Origin: Acidimicrobiaceae bacterium
GTDB lineage: Bacteria; Actinomycetota; Acidimicrobiia; Acidimicrobiales; UBA8190
DNA: 64,000 nucleotides
Assembly: GCA_003151475.1 (NCBI GenBank)
Contig: PLXQ01000042.1
Location: 32,725-96,724 of the forward strand
Direction of reading: 5' to 3'
How positions within the stretch are numbered: position 1 is the first letter of the stretch; each line of letters starts with the position of its first letter. Positions 8,125 through 16,616 of the stretch are shown here, piece by piece. Made by a program: the position numbers and the translations under genes. The notes beneath the pieces are model-generated. The model was given only the letters and a program-made list of their open reading frames with translations. It was not told where the DNA came from and did no database searches.

Positions 8125-8957
8125 CCGGGGCGACGCCGTCGACGGCATCATCAGGCCCCCAGCCGCGGTCGCTTCTGCTCGAGGGTGAGCGGGCCGTGAT
8201 CACGGGTGGTGGATCGGGGATCGGCCGGGCCGTGTGTCAGCGGTTCGCCGCTCACGGGGCCCGGGTGGCGGTTCTCGACATCGACAAGAGCGCGGCCGAG
8301 GCCACGGCCGAGACTGTCGGCGGCATGGCCTTCGAGGTCGACGTCACCGATGCCGAGGCCATGCGGGCAACCGTCGACGACGCCGCGCGCCAGCTGGGCG
8401 GGCTGTCGCTGATGATGAACAACGCCGGGGGCAGCACCATGGCCCCGCTGGCGGGGTGGGATCCCGACGAGTGGGACCGACTGGTGCGGCTGAACCTGCA
8501 CGGCGTGTTCAACGGGATGCGCGCCGGCGTTCCCCATCTGCTGGCCGGCGGGGGCGGGGCCGTCGTCAACACCTCCTCGATCAGCGGCACCCGTCCGTCG
8601 GCCGGCGAGGCGCCGTACGCGGCAGCCAAGGCCGGGGTGATGGCCCTCACGGCCTCGGCCGCCCTCGAGTACGGACCCGTGATCCGGGTGAACGCCGTGG
8701 CGCCGGGGATGATCCGGACCAACCTGACCAGGCCCCTTCTCGACGGGCTGCCCGACGAGGTGGAGCGCTATGTGCGGACGACGCCCATGGGCCGGGTGGG
8801 CGATCCGCAGGACATCGCCGACGTCGTTGTCTTTCTGTGCTCCGACCTGGCCCGGTTCATCACCGGACAGACCCTGGTGGTGGACGGGGGGATGACGCTG
8901 CACGGCGCCGGGGTGGACGGCCTCTTCGACCGCTTCTTCGCCGGCCCCACCACATAG
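8121..8957 (+). CDS. Short-chain dehydrogenase/reductase
   Basis: A 278-residue classical SDR with 'TGGGSGIG' cofactor glycine motif, 'NNAG', catalytic Ser in 'NTSSISG' and 'YAAAK'. The Asp after beta-2 ('AVLDIDK') suggests NAD(H) preference. The GTG start overlaps the acyl-CoA synthetase stop. With the synthetase and aldo/keto reductase upstream it likely oxidises a hydroxyl in a lipid or CoA-thioester pathway. The C-terminus runs about 20 residues past the usual end, without a recognisable domain. Confidence 0.93.
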   Translation: MTGATPSTASSGPQPRSLLLEGERAVITGGGSGIGRAVCQRFAAHGARVAVLDIDKSAAEATAETVGGMAFEVDVTDAEAMRATVDDAARQLGGLSLMMNNAGGSTMAPLAGWDPDEWDRLVRLNLHGVFNGMRAGVPHLLAGGGGAVVNTSSISGTRPSAGEAPYAAAKAGVMALTASAALEYGPVIRVNAVAPGMIRTNLTRPLLDGLPDEVERYVRTTPMGRVGDPQDIADVVVFLCSDLARFITGQTLVVDGGMTLHGAGVDGLFDRFFAGPTT

Positions 8958-8981
8958 GGCCTTCGAGCAGATAGGGCCCTA
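8955..8981. terminator. Possible bidirectional hairpin between convergent genes
   Basis: TAGGGCC (8955-8961) and GGCCCTA (8975-8981) form an inverted repeat with a 13-base loop; the right arm is itself part of the palindrome TAGGGCCCTA. It sits exactly between the convergent SDR and response-regulator stops. There is no T tract, so it is only a plausible terminator. Confidence 0.35.
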
Positions 8982-9644
8982 GAGCAGGCGGCGTTCGGAA
9001 GCCCAGCGGGTGAGTTGGTGCCTGCTCGAGAGCTGGAGCTTGCGCAAAACAGCCGAGACGTGGCTCTCCACCGTCTTTATGGAGATCGAGAGCTCCCGGG
9101 CCACCTCTTTGTAGGCGTAGCCGCGGGCGATGAGTCGCAGGACCTCGCGCTCGCGCGGGGTGAGCTGATCGAGCTCGGGGTCGAAGATCACCGTGCCGGT
9201 GGCCGCTGCCGTCGGCTCGACGGCGAAGGCGTCGAGGACGAAGCCGGCCAGACGGGGCGAGAAGACGGCGTCACCGTCGGCGATGCGGACGATGGCTTCG
9301 GTGAGCTCGGCGCCCGAGATGGTCTTGGTCACATAGCCGCGGGCTCCGGCCCGGATGACGCCGATGACGTCCTCGGCCGCGTCGGAGACCGAGAGGGCCA
9401 GGAAACGGACGTCGGGATGGAGACGGCCGACGGCCTCGATGACGGCCTGGCCGCCGCCGTCGGGCATATGGACGTCGACCAGGACCACGTCGGGGAGTCG
9501 TTCACCGATGAGCTCGATGGCGGCGGCCACCTCGTCGGCCTCCCCCACCACCTCCACCTCGGGCCCGAGCTCGGTGCGGACGCCGGCACGAAAGAGACGA
9601 TGGTCGTCGACCAAAAAGACGCGAAGGGGACGGCGGGTGCTCAT
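8979..9644 (-). CDS. NarL/LiaR-type response regulator
   Basis: A 221-residue two-component regulator. The receiver domain (1-125) has acidic residues 'VDDHR', phospho-acceptor Asp57 in 'VLVDVHMPD', and Lys in 'YVTKTISG'. The LuxR-type helix-turn-helix (about 155-215) reads 'LTPREREVLRLIARGY' then 'KEVARELSISIKTVESHVS'. The kinase stop and this ATG overlap (ATGA, 9641-9644), so this is the cognate partner of the PspC-fused kinase. By context it should control an envelope-stress regulon that may include the divergent PspC/LiaF-like gene. Confidence 0.93.
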   Translation of the reverse strand: MSTRRPLRVFLVDDHRLFRAGVRTELGPEVEVVGEADEVAAAIELIGERLPDVVLVDVHMPDGGGQAVIEAVGRLHPDVRFLALSVSDAAEDVIGVIRAGARGYVTKTISGAELTEAIVRIADGDAVFSPRLAGFVLDAFAVEPTAAATGTVIFDPELDQLTPREREVLRLIARGYAYKEVARELSISIKTVESHVSAVLRKLQLSSRHQLTRWASERRLL

Positions 9645-10996
9645 GGGGCGCTTCGCTCTCGGGGCATGACGAGCTCGACCTCGGTCCCCTCCCCCGGGGT
9701 GCTCTCGATATCGGCCGTGCCCCCGTTGCGCGTCATCCGGGCCCGGATTGACTCGGAGATACCGCGGCGGTCCTCTCCCACCGCGCCGGGATCGAAGCCC
9801 TTGCCGCGGTCACGGACGAACAGAGAGACCCGGGCCGGCTCCACCTCCACGAAGAGCGAGACCGTGTCCGCCCCCGACCAGGCCGCGGCGTTGACCGTGG
9901 CTTCGCGACCGGCCGCCAAAAGAGCGCGCAATTCGTCGGTCAGGACGCAGTCCCCCACCACCACCGTCTCGACGGCGACGCCGTGGCTCTCCTCGGTGTC
10001 GCGCTCGATGACGGCGACGCCCTCGGCCAGGGTGGCGACGGCCGAGGCGTCGAAGGCCCCGGGGGCGCGTCCGTCGAAGAGCCAGGCCCGCAGCTCGCGC
10101 TCCTGGGCCCGGGCCAGCCGGGTGACCTCGCGGGGATCGGCCGACGACCGCTGGATGAGCGCCAGGGTCTGGAGGACCGAGTCGTGGATGGTGGCGGCCA
10201 TGTCGGCGCGCTCCTGGCTGCGGACGCGTTCGCGGCGCTCCACGGCCAGGTCCCGGGCGATGGCCAACCACCAGGGACCGAAGACAACCAGGAAACCGAG
10301 GATGACGACGACGGCCGAGACCACGGCCTCGAGGGTGGCGCCGGTGGGGTGGCGGGTGGCCACCAGTCCGCCGAGGCCGACGGCGACGAGAACGACGCCG
10401 ATGATCACGCGGGCGACGAGGGCCGTCCGGGTCGGTCTCTCGGGGAGCCCGGGGATGGGGGCCTGTTGGAGGATCTCGCGGAGAAAGGCCTTCTCCTCGT
10501 CGGCCGCGTCGCGCCAGACCACGGCCAGGCCGGCCACACCGAAAGAGACGGGCCAGAAGAAGTTGGCGGCGAAGCCCAGGCCCAGAGCGACCAGAGCGAT
10601 GAGGAGGCAGCCGAGAACGGTGGCCAGAGCCAGACCGAGCGCCACCGTGCGGCGGTCGGCCAGAGCACGCCGGCCGATGGGGACCTCGTCTCCTTGACGG
10701 GTTATGACCAGCCAGGCCAGGACGTAGACGGCGAAGCCCGAGGCGTCGCCGAGCGAGAGGATGGCGAAGAGCAGGCGGATCAGGTTGGCATCGACCCCGA
10801 AGCGGGCCGACAGTCCCCCCGCCACACCGGCCGCCATCCGGTCGGTGGTGCTCCGGCGCAGGGGGCCGTCCTGACGCGGGACCCGCCAGCGGGGACGTCG
10901 GTGATGACTCGTCGGTGGCCGCTCGAAGCCGGAGATGTCGTCGGGGATGGGTCGATGATCGCATGGCGCATTGCCCCTCACCACCGGGAAGGTCAC
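9641..10996 (-). CDS. Sensor histidine kinase with N-terminal PspC domain
   Basis: A 451-residue membrane kinase. After about 45 polar residues comes a PspC domain ('RMAAGVAGGLSARFGVDANL', then a hydrophobic 'YVLAWLVI'), then about four further membrane segments (about 115-240). Next is a HisKA_3 dimerisation helix with the phospho-accepting His in 'TIHDSVLQTL' (near residue 269) and a HATPase domain ('RDRGKGFDPGAVG', 'RRGISESI', 'STPGEGTEVELVMP'). PspC senses or transmits membrane stress in phage-shock systems; here it replaces a normal sensor domain. A GTG at 10996 is taken as the start. The order kinase-regulator with a divergent LiaF-like gene mirrors the LiaFSR layout. Confidence 0.92.
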   Translation of the reverse strand: MTFPVVRGNAPCDHRPIPDDISGFERPPTSHHRRPRWRVPRQDGPLRRSTTDRMAAGVAGGLSARFGVDANLIRLLFAILSLGDASGFAVYVLAWLVITRQGDEVPIGRRALADRRTVALGLALATVLGCLLIALVALGLGFAANFFWPVSFGVAGLAVVWRDAADEEKAFLREILQQAPIPGLPERPTRTALVARVIIGVVLVAVGLGGLVATRHPTGATLEAVVSAVVVILGFLVVFGPWWLAIARDLAVERRERVRSQERADMAATIHDSVLQTLALIQRSSADPREVTRLARAQERELRAWLFDGRAPGAFDASAVATLAEGVAVIERDTEESHGVAVETVVVGDCVLTDELRALLAAGREATVNAAAWSGADTVSLFVEVEPARVSLFVRDRGKGFDPGAVGEDRRGISESIRARMTRNGGTADIESTPGEGTEVELVMPRERSAP

Positions 10997-11077
10997 CCAG
11001 ACGGCGCCGGCGCCGTCGGGGTTCTGTCGGGGTCATACCCGATACCGCCACGAGGCCCCGGTGTTCAAGATGACGCC

Positions 11078-12211
11078 ATGGACGAAAACCCCACACCCGG
11101 CCCCATCCCCGATGACACACGACCCGACATCTCCGGATCCGACACCCCGGGGCCCGAGACCCGTCCCACCGAGCCCGGTCCCACGGGTCCCGTCCCCGCC
11201 GCGGTGCTGGTCGATGACGGCTTTCGGGGTGGCGGGACCCCAGGGGGTGGGCCACCGGGGGTCGAGACGACCGCTGATGACACCCACGACGGTGGGTCCG
11301 AGGCCGGTGCGCAGTCCCCGCGGCGTCTGCGCCGGGACATGGCGCACCGGATGCTCGGCGGGGTGGCGGCCGGGGTGGCGCGCTATCTGGACATCGACGT
11401 CCTCTTCGTCCGCGTCGCCTTCGCCGTCCTGGCTTTCTTCGGCGGCTCGGGGGCGCTCATCTATGTGGCCGCCTGGCTGCTCATCCCGGCCGACGACGAC
11501 GAGGAGCCCATCGCCAGGCAGTGGGCCGGGCGCCGGGCGCCGGGGCGCAGCCTGGTGGTGCTTCTGGTCGGCGCCGTGATCGGCGTCATCGCCCTGTCCG
11601 ACCTGTTCTCGAGCGGCCCCTGGTGGCCGCACCGCGACGGTGGAGTCGGTCTCGTCCTCGGCGCCGCCGCCCTGGTCCTTGCTCTCGGCCTGGTGGCCGG
11701 CAGCGGGGGAAACCGGACGGCCCGGTCCCGGCTGCGCTGGCTGTTCATCACCCTGGTGCTGGGGGTGGTGGCCGTGGTCGTGGTGGTGGCGGCCACCGTC
11801 TTCTCCATCGAGGCGGCCAGCGGTGTGCCCCTGCGCGGCGGCATCGGCGACACCCAGTGGCACCCGACGAGCGCCGGGCAGCTGCAGCGCGACTACCGCC
11901 TGGCCGTGGGCAACCTCACCGTGGACCTGAGCGGCGTCCACTTCCGGTCGGGCACTACCCATGTCACGGCCAGCGTGGGCGTGGGCCGGCTCGTGGTCGA
12001 CGTTCCCCCCGGGCCCGTCGTCAGTGTGGTGGCCCACAGCGGGCTGGGCGACGTGCAGGTCTTCGGTCGGGACAACGGCGGCCTGAGCACCGTGCAAAGC
12101 ATGCAGTCGGGCGGAAGCGGCTCGGCGGGGACGCGCGACCACGTCGTGCTCGACGCCGATGCCGGGGTCGGCCAGGTCCAGGTGGTGCGGACGGCATCGG
12201 CGCTCTCGTGA
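11078..12211 (+). CDS. PspC domain protein with LiaF-like C-terminal domain
   Basis: The ATG at 11078 is chosen because it follows the divergent promoter region; the frame is open much further upstream but overlaps the kinase gene. The 377-residue product has a Pro/Gly/Thr-rich cytosolic N-terminus (1-85), a PspC domain ('AHRMLGGVAAGVARYLDIDV', 'IYVAAWLLIP'), three more membrane helices (about 150-250), and a beta-rich C-terminal region ('YRLAVGNLTVDLSGVHF', 'ASVGVGRLVVDVP') matching the LiaF/DUF2154 beta-helix pattern. LiaF-like proteins restrain their cognate kinase until the envelope is perturbed. Divergent placement from the PspC kinase suggests this role. Confidence 0.85.
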   Translation: MDENPTPGPIPDDTRPDISGSDTPGPETRPTEPGPTGPVPAAVLVDDGFRGGGTPGGGPPGVETTADDTHDGGSEAGAQSPRRLRRDMAHRMLGGVAAGVARYLDIDVLFVRVAFAVLAFFGGSGALIYVAAWLLIPADDDEEPIARQWAGRRAPGRSLVVLLVGAVIGVIALSDLFSSGPWWPHRDGGVGLVLGAAALVLALGLVAGSGGNRTARSRLRWLFITLVLGVVAVVVVVAATVFSIEAASGVPLRGGIGDTQWHPTSAGQLQRDYRLAVGNLTVDLSGVHFRSGTTHVTASVGVGRLVVDVPPGPVVSVVAHSGLGDVQVFGRDNGGLSTVQSMQSGGSGSAGTRDHVVLDADAGVGQVQVVRTASALS

Positions 12212-12228
12212 GCGGGTCGGGAGCGGGC

Positions 12229-12609
12229 TCAGACGCCGACGGTGCGCGCCCGGTCGGCGAAGTCCTCGGAGTCGGGCGGCACCACACAGAAGAGCAGTCC
12301 GGCCGGATCGCGCATCACCACCCAGTCGTGGTGGCGCGACATTTCCTGCGCGCCGGCGGCCGTGAGCCGGGCCACCTCGGCGTCGATGTCGTCCGACTCG
12401 ATGTCCACGTGGATGTGGCTCGCTGCTGAGCCCAGGTTCTGGACGAAGACGGTCCCGAGCGCGGCGGGGTGCTCGAGGGCGTGGTACTCGGGGTGCTCCA
12501 CCGCGCGCACCACCTCGGCGGCCAGCGCCAACCCCCAGAAGTCGCGCGCCGCGTCGTGCATGTCGGGGGCGAAGTCGAAGACGACGGTCCGCATGAGGAT
12601 CCGGTGCAT
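12229..12609 (-). CDS. VOC (glyoxalase/dioxygenase fold) family protein
   Basis: A 126-residue single VOC module with the beta-alpha-beta-beta-beta pattern ('FDFAPDMHDAARDFWGLAL' ... 'HIHVDIESDD' ... 'MRDPAGLLFCVVPP'). The His in 'HIHVDI' could be a metal ligand. ATG at 12609 is taken as the start; ATG at 12594 is an alternative. It starts 2 bases after the methyltransferase stop and is probably co-transcribed. The substrate is unknown; family members include glyoxalases, extradiol dioxygenases and resistance proteins. Confidence 0.85.
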   Translation of the reverse strand: MHRILMRTVVFDFAPDMHDAARDFWGLALAAEVVRAVEHPEYHALEHPAALGTVFVQNLGSAASHIHVDIESDDIDAEVARLTAAGAQEMSRHHDWVVMRDPAGLLFCVVPPDSEDFADRARTVGV

Positions 12610-12611
12610 TG

Positions 12612-13427
12612 TCAGACAGTAGGGCGCACCCGGCGGCGGACGACGAGCTGCCGCATCGACCAGCGGATGACCCCGGTGGAGCCGTCGGTGACCCGCCGCT
12701 CGAGCCGGGCCGCCAGGTCGGACCTCTCGGCCTGATCGGCCACGGCGGCCACTGCCGGGTCGTCGCCCCAGGTGGCCAGGTTGAGCGAGAAGATGGTGGC
12801 CGCCCGGCCGGCGGGAACGTCGAGAGCGGCGGAGCGCGAGATGACGACCTCGGTGGACGCCGGTGCGGCGTCGGCCAGGATCCGTCCGGCGTAGAGATCG
12901 CCGCCACGGACCGCCACCACGATGGAGGCGAGCTCCAGATAGCGGACGAAGTCGGTGTCGTCGGTGTCGATGCGCTCGGGCTCCTCCACCACGAGGAGAC
13001 TGCCGGGCCGGAGCTGGCCGGCCCAGACCGACAGCGCGGCGTGGGGATGGCGCAGGTGCACGAGAAGGAAGCGGCCGTAGATCAGATCGGCCGGGGCGCC
13101 CGGCAGCGGCGGCGCCGTTACGTCGGTCACGACGTAGCGGCAACGCGATGACGGCGCCGCCCTCGCCTGGCTCACGAATGCGGCCGAGGAGTCGAGGCCG
13201 ATGACCTCGGCGCCGGGGAAGACCGACGCCAGCATGGCCGTGGTGTGTCCCGGTCCGCAGCCGAGGTCGAGGACCACCGATGACGGCGGCGGCGACAGTT
13301 CGTGCAGCAGGGAGGTACTGGTGAGCCCGAAGACCGAGGCCAGCACGTCGAGGCGCCGCGAGGCCACGGCGCTGTCGCCGAATGCGTAGGACTGCCGTGG
13401 CCGCGTCTTCGCGGGGGGATCAGGCAC
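12612..13427 (-). CDS. Class I SAM-dependent methyltransferase
   Basis: A 271-residue Rossmann-fold methyltransferase. The SAM motif I is 'VLDLGCGPGHTT' (about 50-61), with acidic 'VIGLDSS' ending beta-2 and 'VTDVTAPPLPG' for motif II. The C-terminal half varies and carries 'LVVEEPERIDTDDTDF', reminiscent of small-molecule methyltransferases. It is followed 2 bases later by the VOC gene on the same strand. The acceptor substrate is unknown. Confidence 0.88.
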   Translation of the reverse strand: MPDPPAKTRPRQSYAFGDSAVASRRLDVLASVFGLTSTSLLHELSPPPSSVVLDLGCGPGHTTAMLASVFPGAEVIGLDSSAAFVSQARAAPSSRCRYVVTDVTAPPLPGAPADLIYGRFLLVHLRHPHAALSVWAGQLRPGSLLVVEEPERIDTDDTDFVRYLELASIVVAVRGGDLYAGRILADAAPASTEVVISRSAALDVPAGRAATIFSLNLATWGDDPAVAAVADQAERSDLAARLERRVTDGSTGVIRWSMRQLVVRRRVRPTV

Positions 13428-13497
13428 CGGAACCGAAGACTACGACGCGACCCGGGCGGCGCGCCCGGGCCACGGCGCCGTCGTCAATCCCGGGGGA

Positions 13498-14133
13498 TCA
13501 CTTGTTGGGCTGGGGCGTCACCCGGAGATAGGGCTTGAGCGCCTTCCATCCCTTCGGGAACTTGGCCTTGGCATCCTCGTCGGACACGGAGGGGACGATG
13601 ATCACGTCCTGGCCGTCCTTCCAGTTCACCGGCGTCGCCACCTGGTGGTCGGCTGTCAGCTGGAGCGAGTCGAGCACCCGCAGGATCTCGTCGACGTTGC
13701 GTCCCGTGGACGCCGGGTAGGTGATGGAGAGCTTCACCTTCTTGTCCGGTCCGATGATGAACACCGAACGGACGGTGAGCGTGTCGTTGGCGTTCGGGTG
13801 GATCATGTCGTAGAGGTCGGCCACCTTCTTGTCGGGGTCGCCGATCAGGGGGAAGTTGAGGGCCTGGCCCTGGGTCTCCTCGATGTCCTTCTTCCAGCCG
13901 TTGTGCGACTCGACGGAGTCGACCGACAGGCCGATAATCTTGGCGTTGCGCTTGTCGAACTCGCCCTTGGCCTTGGCGAAGGCACCGAGCTCGGTCGTGC
14001 AGACCGGGGTGAAGTCCTTCGGGTGGGAGAACAGCACGCCCCACGAGTTGCCCAGCCATTCGTGGAAGTTGATCGTGCCCTCGGTCGTGTCGGCGGTGAA
14101 GTCGGGGGCGATGTCGCCCAGACGGACTGCCAT
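13498..14133 (-). CDS. 1-Cys peroxiredoxin (Prx6 type)
   Basis: A 211-residue thiol peroxidase reducing hydrogen peroxide and organic hydroperoxides. The peroxidatic Cys45 lies in 'FTPVCTTE', and the conserved Arg is in 'TVRSVFIIG'. The length and the C-terminal extension ('TPVNWKDGQDVIIVPSVSDE', then 'FPKGWK') are those of the Prx6 subgroup, which lacks a fixed resolving Cys. A strong ribosome site (AGGAGG) precedes the ATG. It is monocistronic as far as can be seen and divergent from the enoyl-CoA hydratase. Confidence 0.96.
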   Translation of the reverse strand: MAVRLGDIAPDFTADTTEGTINFHEWLGNSWGVLFSHPKDFTPVCTTELGAFAKAKGEFDKRNAKIIGLSVDSVESHNGWKKDIEETQGQALNFPLIGDPDKKVADLYDMIHPNANDTLTVRSVFIIGPDKKVKLSITYPASTGRNVDEILRVLDSLQLTADHQVATPVNWKDGQDVIIVPSVSDEDAKAKFPKGWKALKPYLRVTPQPNK

Positions 14134-14290
14134 GTTTCCTCCTGCTGTCGTTTTGGTCCTACGTCGATCCGCGGCCGGTTCGGCGCTTCACACAGGACTG
14201 TAGCGGGGACGGACCCTATTGTCGACCGCCGGAGTCACCTTTCTCCCCCTCCTTCATCCGGGGCGGGGCCCCCTCTGGGAGAATGCCCCG

Positions 14291-15067
14291 GTGAAGAGCA
14301 TCGAGGTCACCGTGGACGGACCGGTCACGATCGTCACCATCTGCCGCCCCGAGCGCCGCAACGCCGTCGACGGACCGAGCGCGGCCGCGCTTCTCGAGGC
14401 CTTCCGGGCCTTCGACGGCGACGGCTCGTCCTCGGTGGCCGTCCTCACCGGGAGCGGGGGCACCTTCTGCGCCGGGGCCGACCTGAGGGCGCTGTCGGAG
14501 GGCGACCGCCGTCCTGTGCTCGAAGATGGACCCGGGCCCATGGGCCCCACCCGGCTGGAGCTGTCCAAACCGGTGATCGCTGCCATCGAGGGCTACGCCG
14601 TGGCCGGCGGTCTCGAGCTGGCGCTGTGGTGCGACCTCCGGGTGGCTTCGAGCGATGCCGTCCTCGGCGTCTACTGCCGCCGCTTCGGCGTGCCCCTGGT
14701 GGACGGGGGCACCGTCCGCCTGCCCCGGTTGATCGGGCAGAGCCGCGCCCTCGACCTCGTCCTCACCGGCCGGGGGGTGGGCGGAGACGAAGCCCTGCAG
14801 ATGGGACTGGTCAACCGGCTGGTGGCCCCGGGCACGGCCCTGGCCGAGGCGCTCGTCCTCGCCCGTCAGCTGGCCGCTCTCCCCCAGACCTGCCTGCGCA
14901 ACGACCGTCGCTCGCTGCTGTGGCAGTGGGCTCTCGACGAGGATGACGCGCTGGCCGCCGAGGCCCGGCTCGGCCAGCAGACGATCGCCAGTGGCGAAAC
15001 GGCGGCGGGGGCCGAGCTCTTCGCCTCCGGTGCCGGCCGCCACGGCGGCACCCTGCCGGAGCGGTGA
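14291..15067 (+). CDS. Enoyl-CoA hydratase/isomerase (crotonase) family protein
   Basis: GTG at 14291 gives a canonical crotonase N-terminus ('VTVDGPVTIVTICRPERRNA'); the open frame upstream to 14219 adds unlikely residues. The 258-residue product has oxyanion-hole regions 'FCAGADLRAL' and 'AVAGGLELALWCDLRVA'. The hydratase Glu pair is not complete by eye: the position after 'YCRRFGVPLVDGGTVRLPRL' carries D/G rather than E, as in many crotonase-like proteins of uncertain reaction. It ends overlapping the HAD gene (GTGA). Confidence 0.9.
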   Translation: MKSIEVTVDGPVTIVTICRPERRNAVDGPSAAALLEAFRAFDGDGSSSVAVLTGSGGTFCAGADLRALSEGDRRPVLEDGPGPMGPTRLELSKPVIAAIEGYAVAGGLELALWCDLRVASSDAVLGVYCRRFGVPLVDGGTVRLPRLIGQSRALDLVLTGRGVGGDEALQMGLVNRLVAPGTALAEALVLARQLAALPQTCLRNDRRSLLWQWALDEDDALAAEARLGQQTIASGETAAGAELFASGAGRHGGTLPER

Positions 15068-15792
15068 CGCCGCCCGGTTCTGAGGCCCCGGTGGCCGCCT
15101 TCGACTTCGACGGGAGCCTGACGAGCGGGGGAAGCACCTGGCAATTCCTGACCGCCGTCCGCGGGCGGCGGCGGGTGGCCGGCGCCGCCGTCGCTCTCGC
15201 GGGCCGGCTTGTAGCCGCCGCCGCCCTCGGCGGGCAGCGGGTGGACGACGTCAAGGAGGCTCTCTTTCGTCGCACCCTGGCCGGCCTGGACGCCGCCGAG
15301 GTGGCCGCCAGGGCAGAGCGCTTCGGGCGCGCCCACTACGCCCGCCACGCCCGGGCCGACGTCCGGGAGCGCCTCGAGTGGCACCGGGCCCAGGGCCACA
15401 GGATCCTCATCGTCTCCGCCTCGCTCGAGCTCTACCTGCAGGCGATCGGGGCCGAACTGGCTGTCGACGCCGTGATCGCCACCCGTCTGGCCGTGGCTCC
15501 CGACGGCCGGCTGACGGGGAACTACGACGGCCGCAACTGCCGGGGCCCCGAGAAGATCGCCCGCGTCCGGCAGTGGATGGCAGATTCATCGAAGCACACC
15601 GGTGCCACTGCCATCACTGATGTCCTGTGGGCCTACGGCAACAGCAAGGGTGACCGGTTGCTGCTCGGGGGCGCCGACGTCGGTGTCGATGTGGGCCGGC
15701 TGGGCCGGGTCGGGGCCCTACGCCGCTTCCCCCGGCTCTCGGAGTTCACCGCCGGAGACGGCGACGACGCTCACCAGGTCCGGCGGAAGTAG
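15064..15792 (+). CDS. HAD-IB family hydrolase (PSPase-like phosphatase)
   Basis: A 242-residue phosphatase. HAD motif I is 'FDFDGSLT', with the Asp nucleophile and general-acid Asp. Motif II is 'ILIVSAS', the Lys is in 'RGPEKIARV', and motif IV is 'YGNSKGDRLLL', a divergent form common in the HAD-IB subgroup. An Ala/Arg-rich helical cap follows motif I. The GTG start overlaps the crotonase stop, so the two are co-translated. The 3' end overlaps the convergent SDR gene by 22 bases. The substrate is unknown; relatives include SerB-like and lipid-linked phosphatases. Confidence 0.88.
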   Translation: MTPPGSEAPVAAFDFDGSLTSGGSTWQFLTAVRGRRRVAGAAVALAGRLVAAAALGGQRVDDVKEALFRRTLAGLDAAEVAARAERFGRAHYARHARADVRERLEWHRAQGHRILIVSASLELYLQAIGAELAVDAVIATRLAVAPDGRLTGNYDGRNCRGPEKIARVRQWMADSSKHTGATAITDVLWAYGNSKGDRLLLGGADVGVDVGRLGRVGALRRFPRLSEFTAGDGDDAHQVRRK

Positions 15793-16616
15793 TGGTAGGT
15801 CTTCGGGGCCACAGCCCGCAAGACGGCGGCGGCGTCGATGAGGGGTGACGCGCTGATGTCGAGGGCTCGGCCCCCCATCTTGTCGAGCAGCAGCCCCGCC
15901 ACCTCGGCCTCGGTCCGCCGGGTCAGCCGCGGAGGTGCCCGCAGGCCGCGGCCGAGGGCCTCGCGGCCCATGGCCGTCGGCATCCAGGCCGGATAGAGAA
16001 TGTGCATGGCCACGCCCCGGCTCCTCACCCGGAAGCTCACACTCTCGGTGAAGGCCGACAGCGCCGCCTTGGAGGCCGGGTAGACACCGGGCCCCGGTGA
16101 CGGCAGCCGGCCCCCGTCCGAGGACACGTTGACCACGATCCCCGATCCCCGGTCGACCATTGCGGGCAGAACGGCCAGGGTGCCGGCCACGGCGGCGAAG
16201 AAGTTCACCTCGAAGGTGCCCCGGACGTCGTCCATCGTCATCTCCGCCAGCCGGACCCCGGGGTCGCGGCCGGCGTTGTTCACGAGCACGTCGATCCGCC
16301 CCCGGCTCTTCTCCACGTCGTGGAGCAGCTCGGCCCAGGCTTCGGTGTCGGCCACGTCGCAGACAACTCCGGCCGACTCCTCGGAGCGCATCCGCAGCTC
16401 CTGTTCCACCTGGGCCACGGCGTCGGGCCGCCGGGCCACGGCCACAACCACCCCGCCCGCTGCGGCCAGATCGAGAGCCACCTGTCGGCCGAGTCCCGAC
16501 GAGGCCCCGGAGATGACGACCACCTTCCCCCGGTAGCGCTCGGACCGGGCCGCCACCCGCCGCCCCCGCCTCACGGCCGCCCGGGCCTGACCGACATCAC
16601 TGCGCAGTGAGCGCAC
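15771..16616 (-). CDS. Short-chain dehydrogenase/reductase
   Basis: A 281-residue SDR with '[10 protein letters not shown]', 'NNAG', catalytic Ser in 'NVSSDGG' and 'YPASK'. The Arg-rich N-terminal 28 residues precede the Rossmann fold. The basic residues after beta-2 ('AVARRPD') favour NADP(H). The C-terminal 'YHYFRRTW' tail and overall form resemble actinobacterial SDRs acting on lipids, which remains an inference. The GTG start lies 20 bases inside the end of the SpoIID-repeat gene on the same strand, and the 3' end overlaps the HAD gene. Confidence 0.9.
   Translation of the reverse strand: MRSLRSDVGQARAAVRRGRRVAARSERYRGKVVVISGASSGLGRQVALDLAAAGGVVVAVARRPDAVAQVEQELRMRSEESAGVVCDVADTEAWAELLHDVEKSRGRIDVLVNNAGRDPGVRLAEMTMDDVRGTFEVNFFAAVAGTLAVLPAMVDRGSGIVVNVSSDGGRLPSPGPGVYPASKAALSAFTESVSFRVRSRGVAMHILYPAWMPTAMGREALGRGLRAPPRLTRRTEAEVAGLLLDKMGGRALDISASPLIDAAAVLRAVAPKTYHYFRRTW

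Noticed and set aside
9015..10697. A 560-codon plus-strand frame opposite the two-component genes
   Set aside because: Antisense shadow with low-complexity Arg/Ser/Thr composition; the minus-strand genes have clear motifs.
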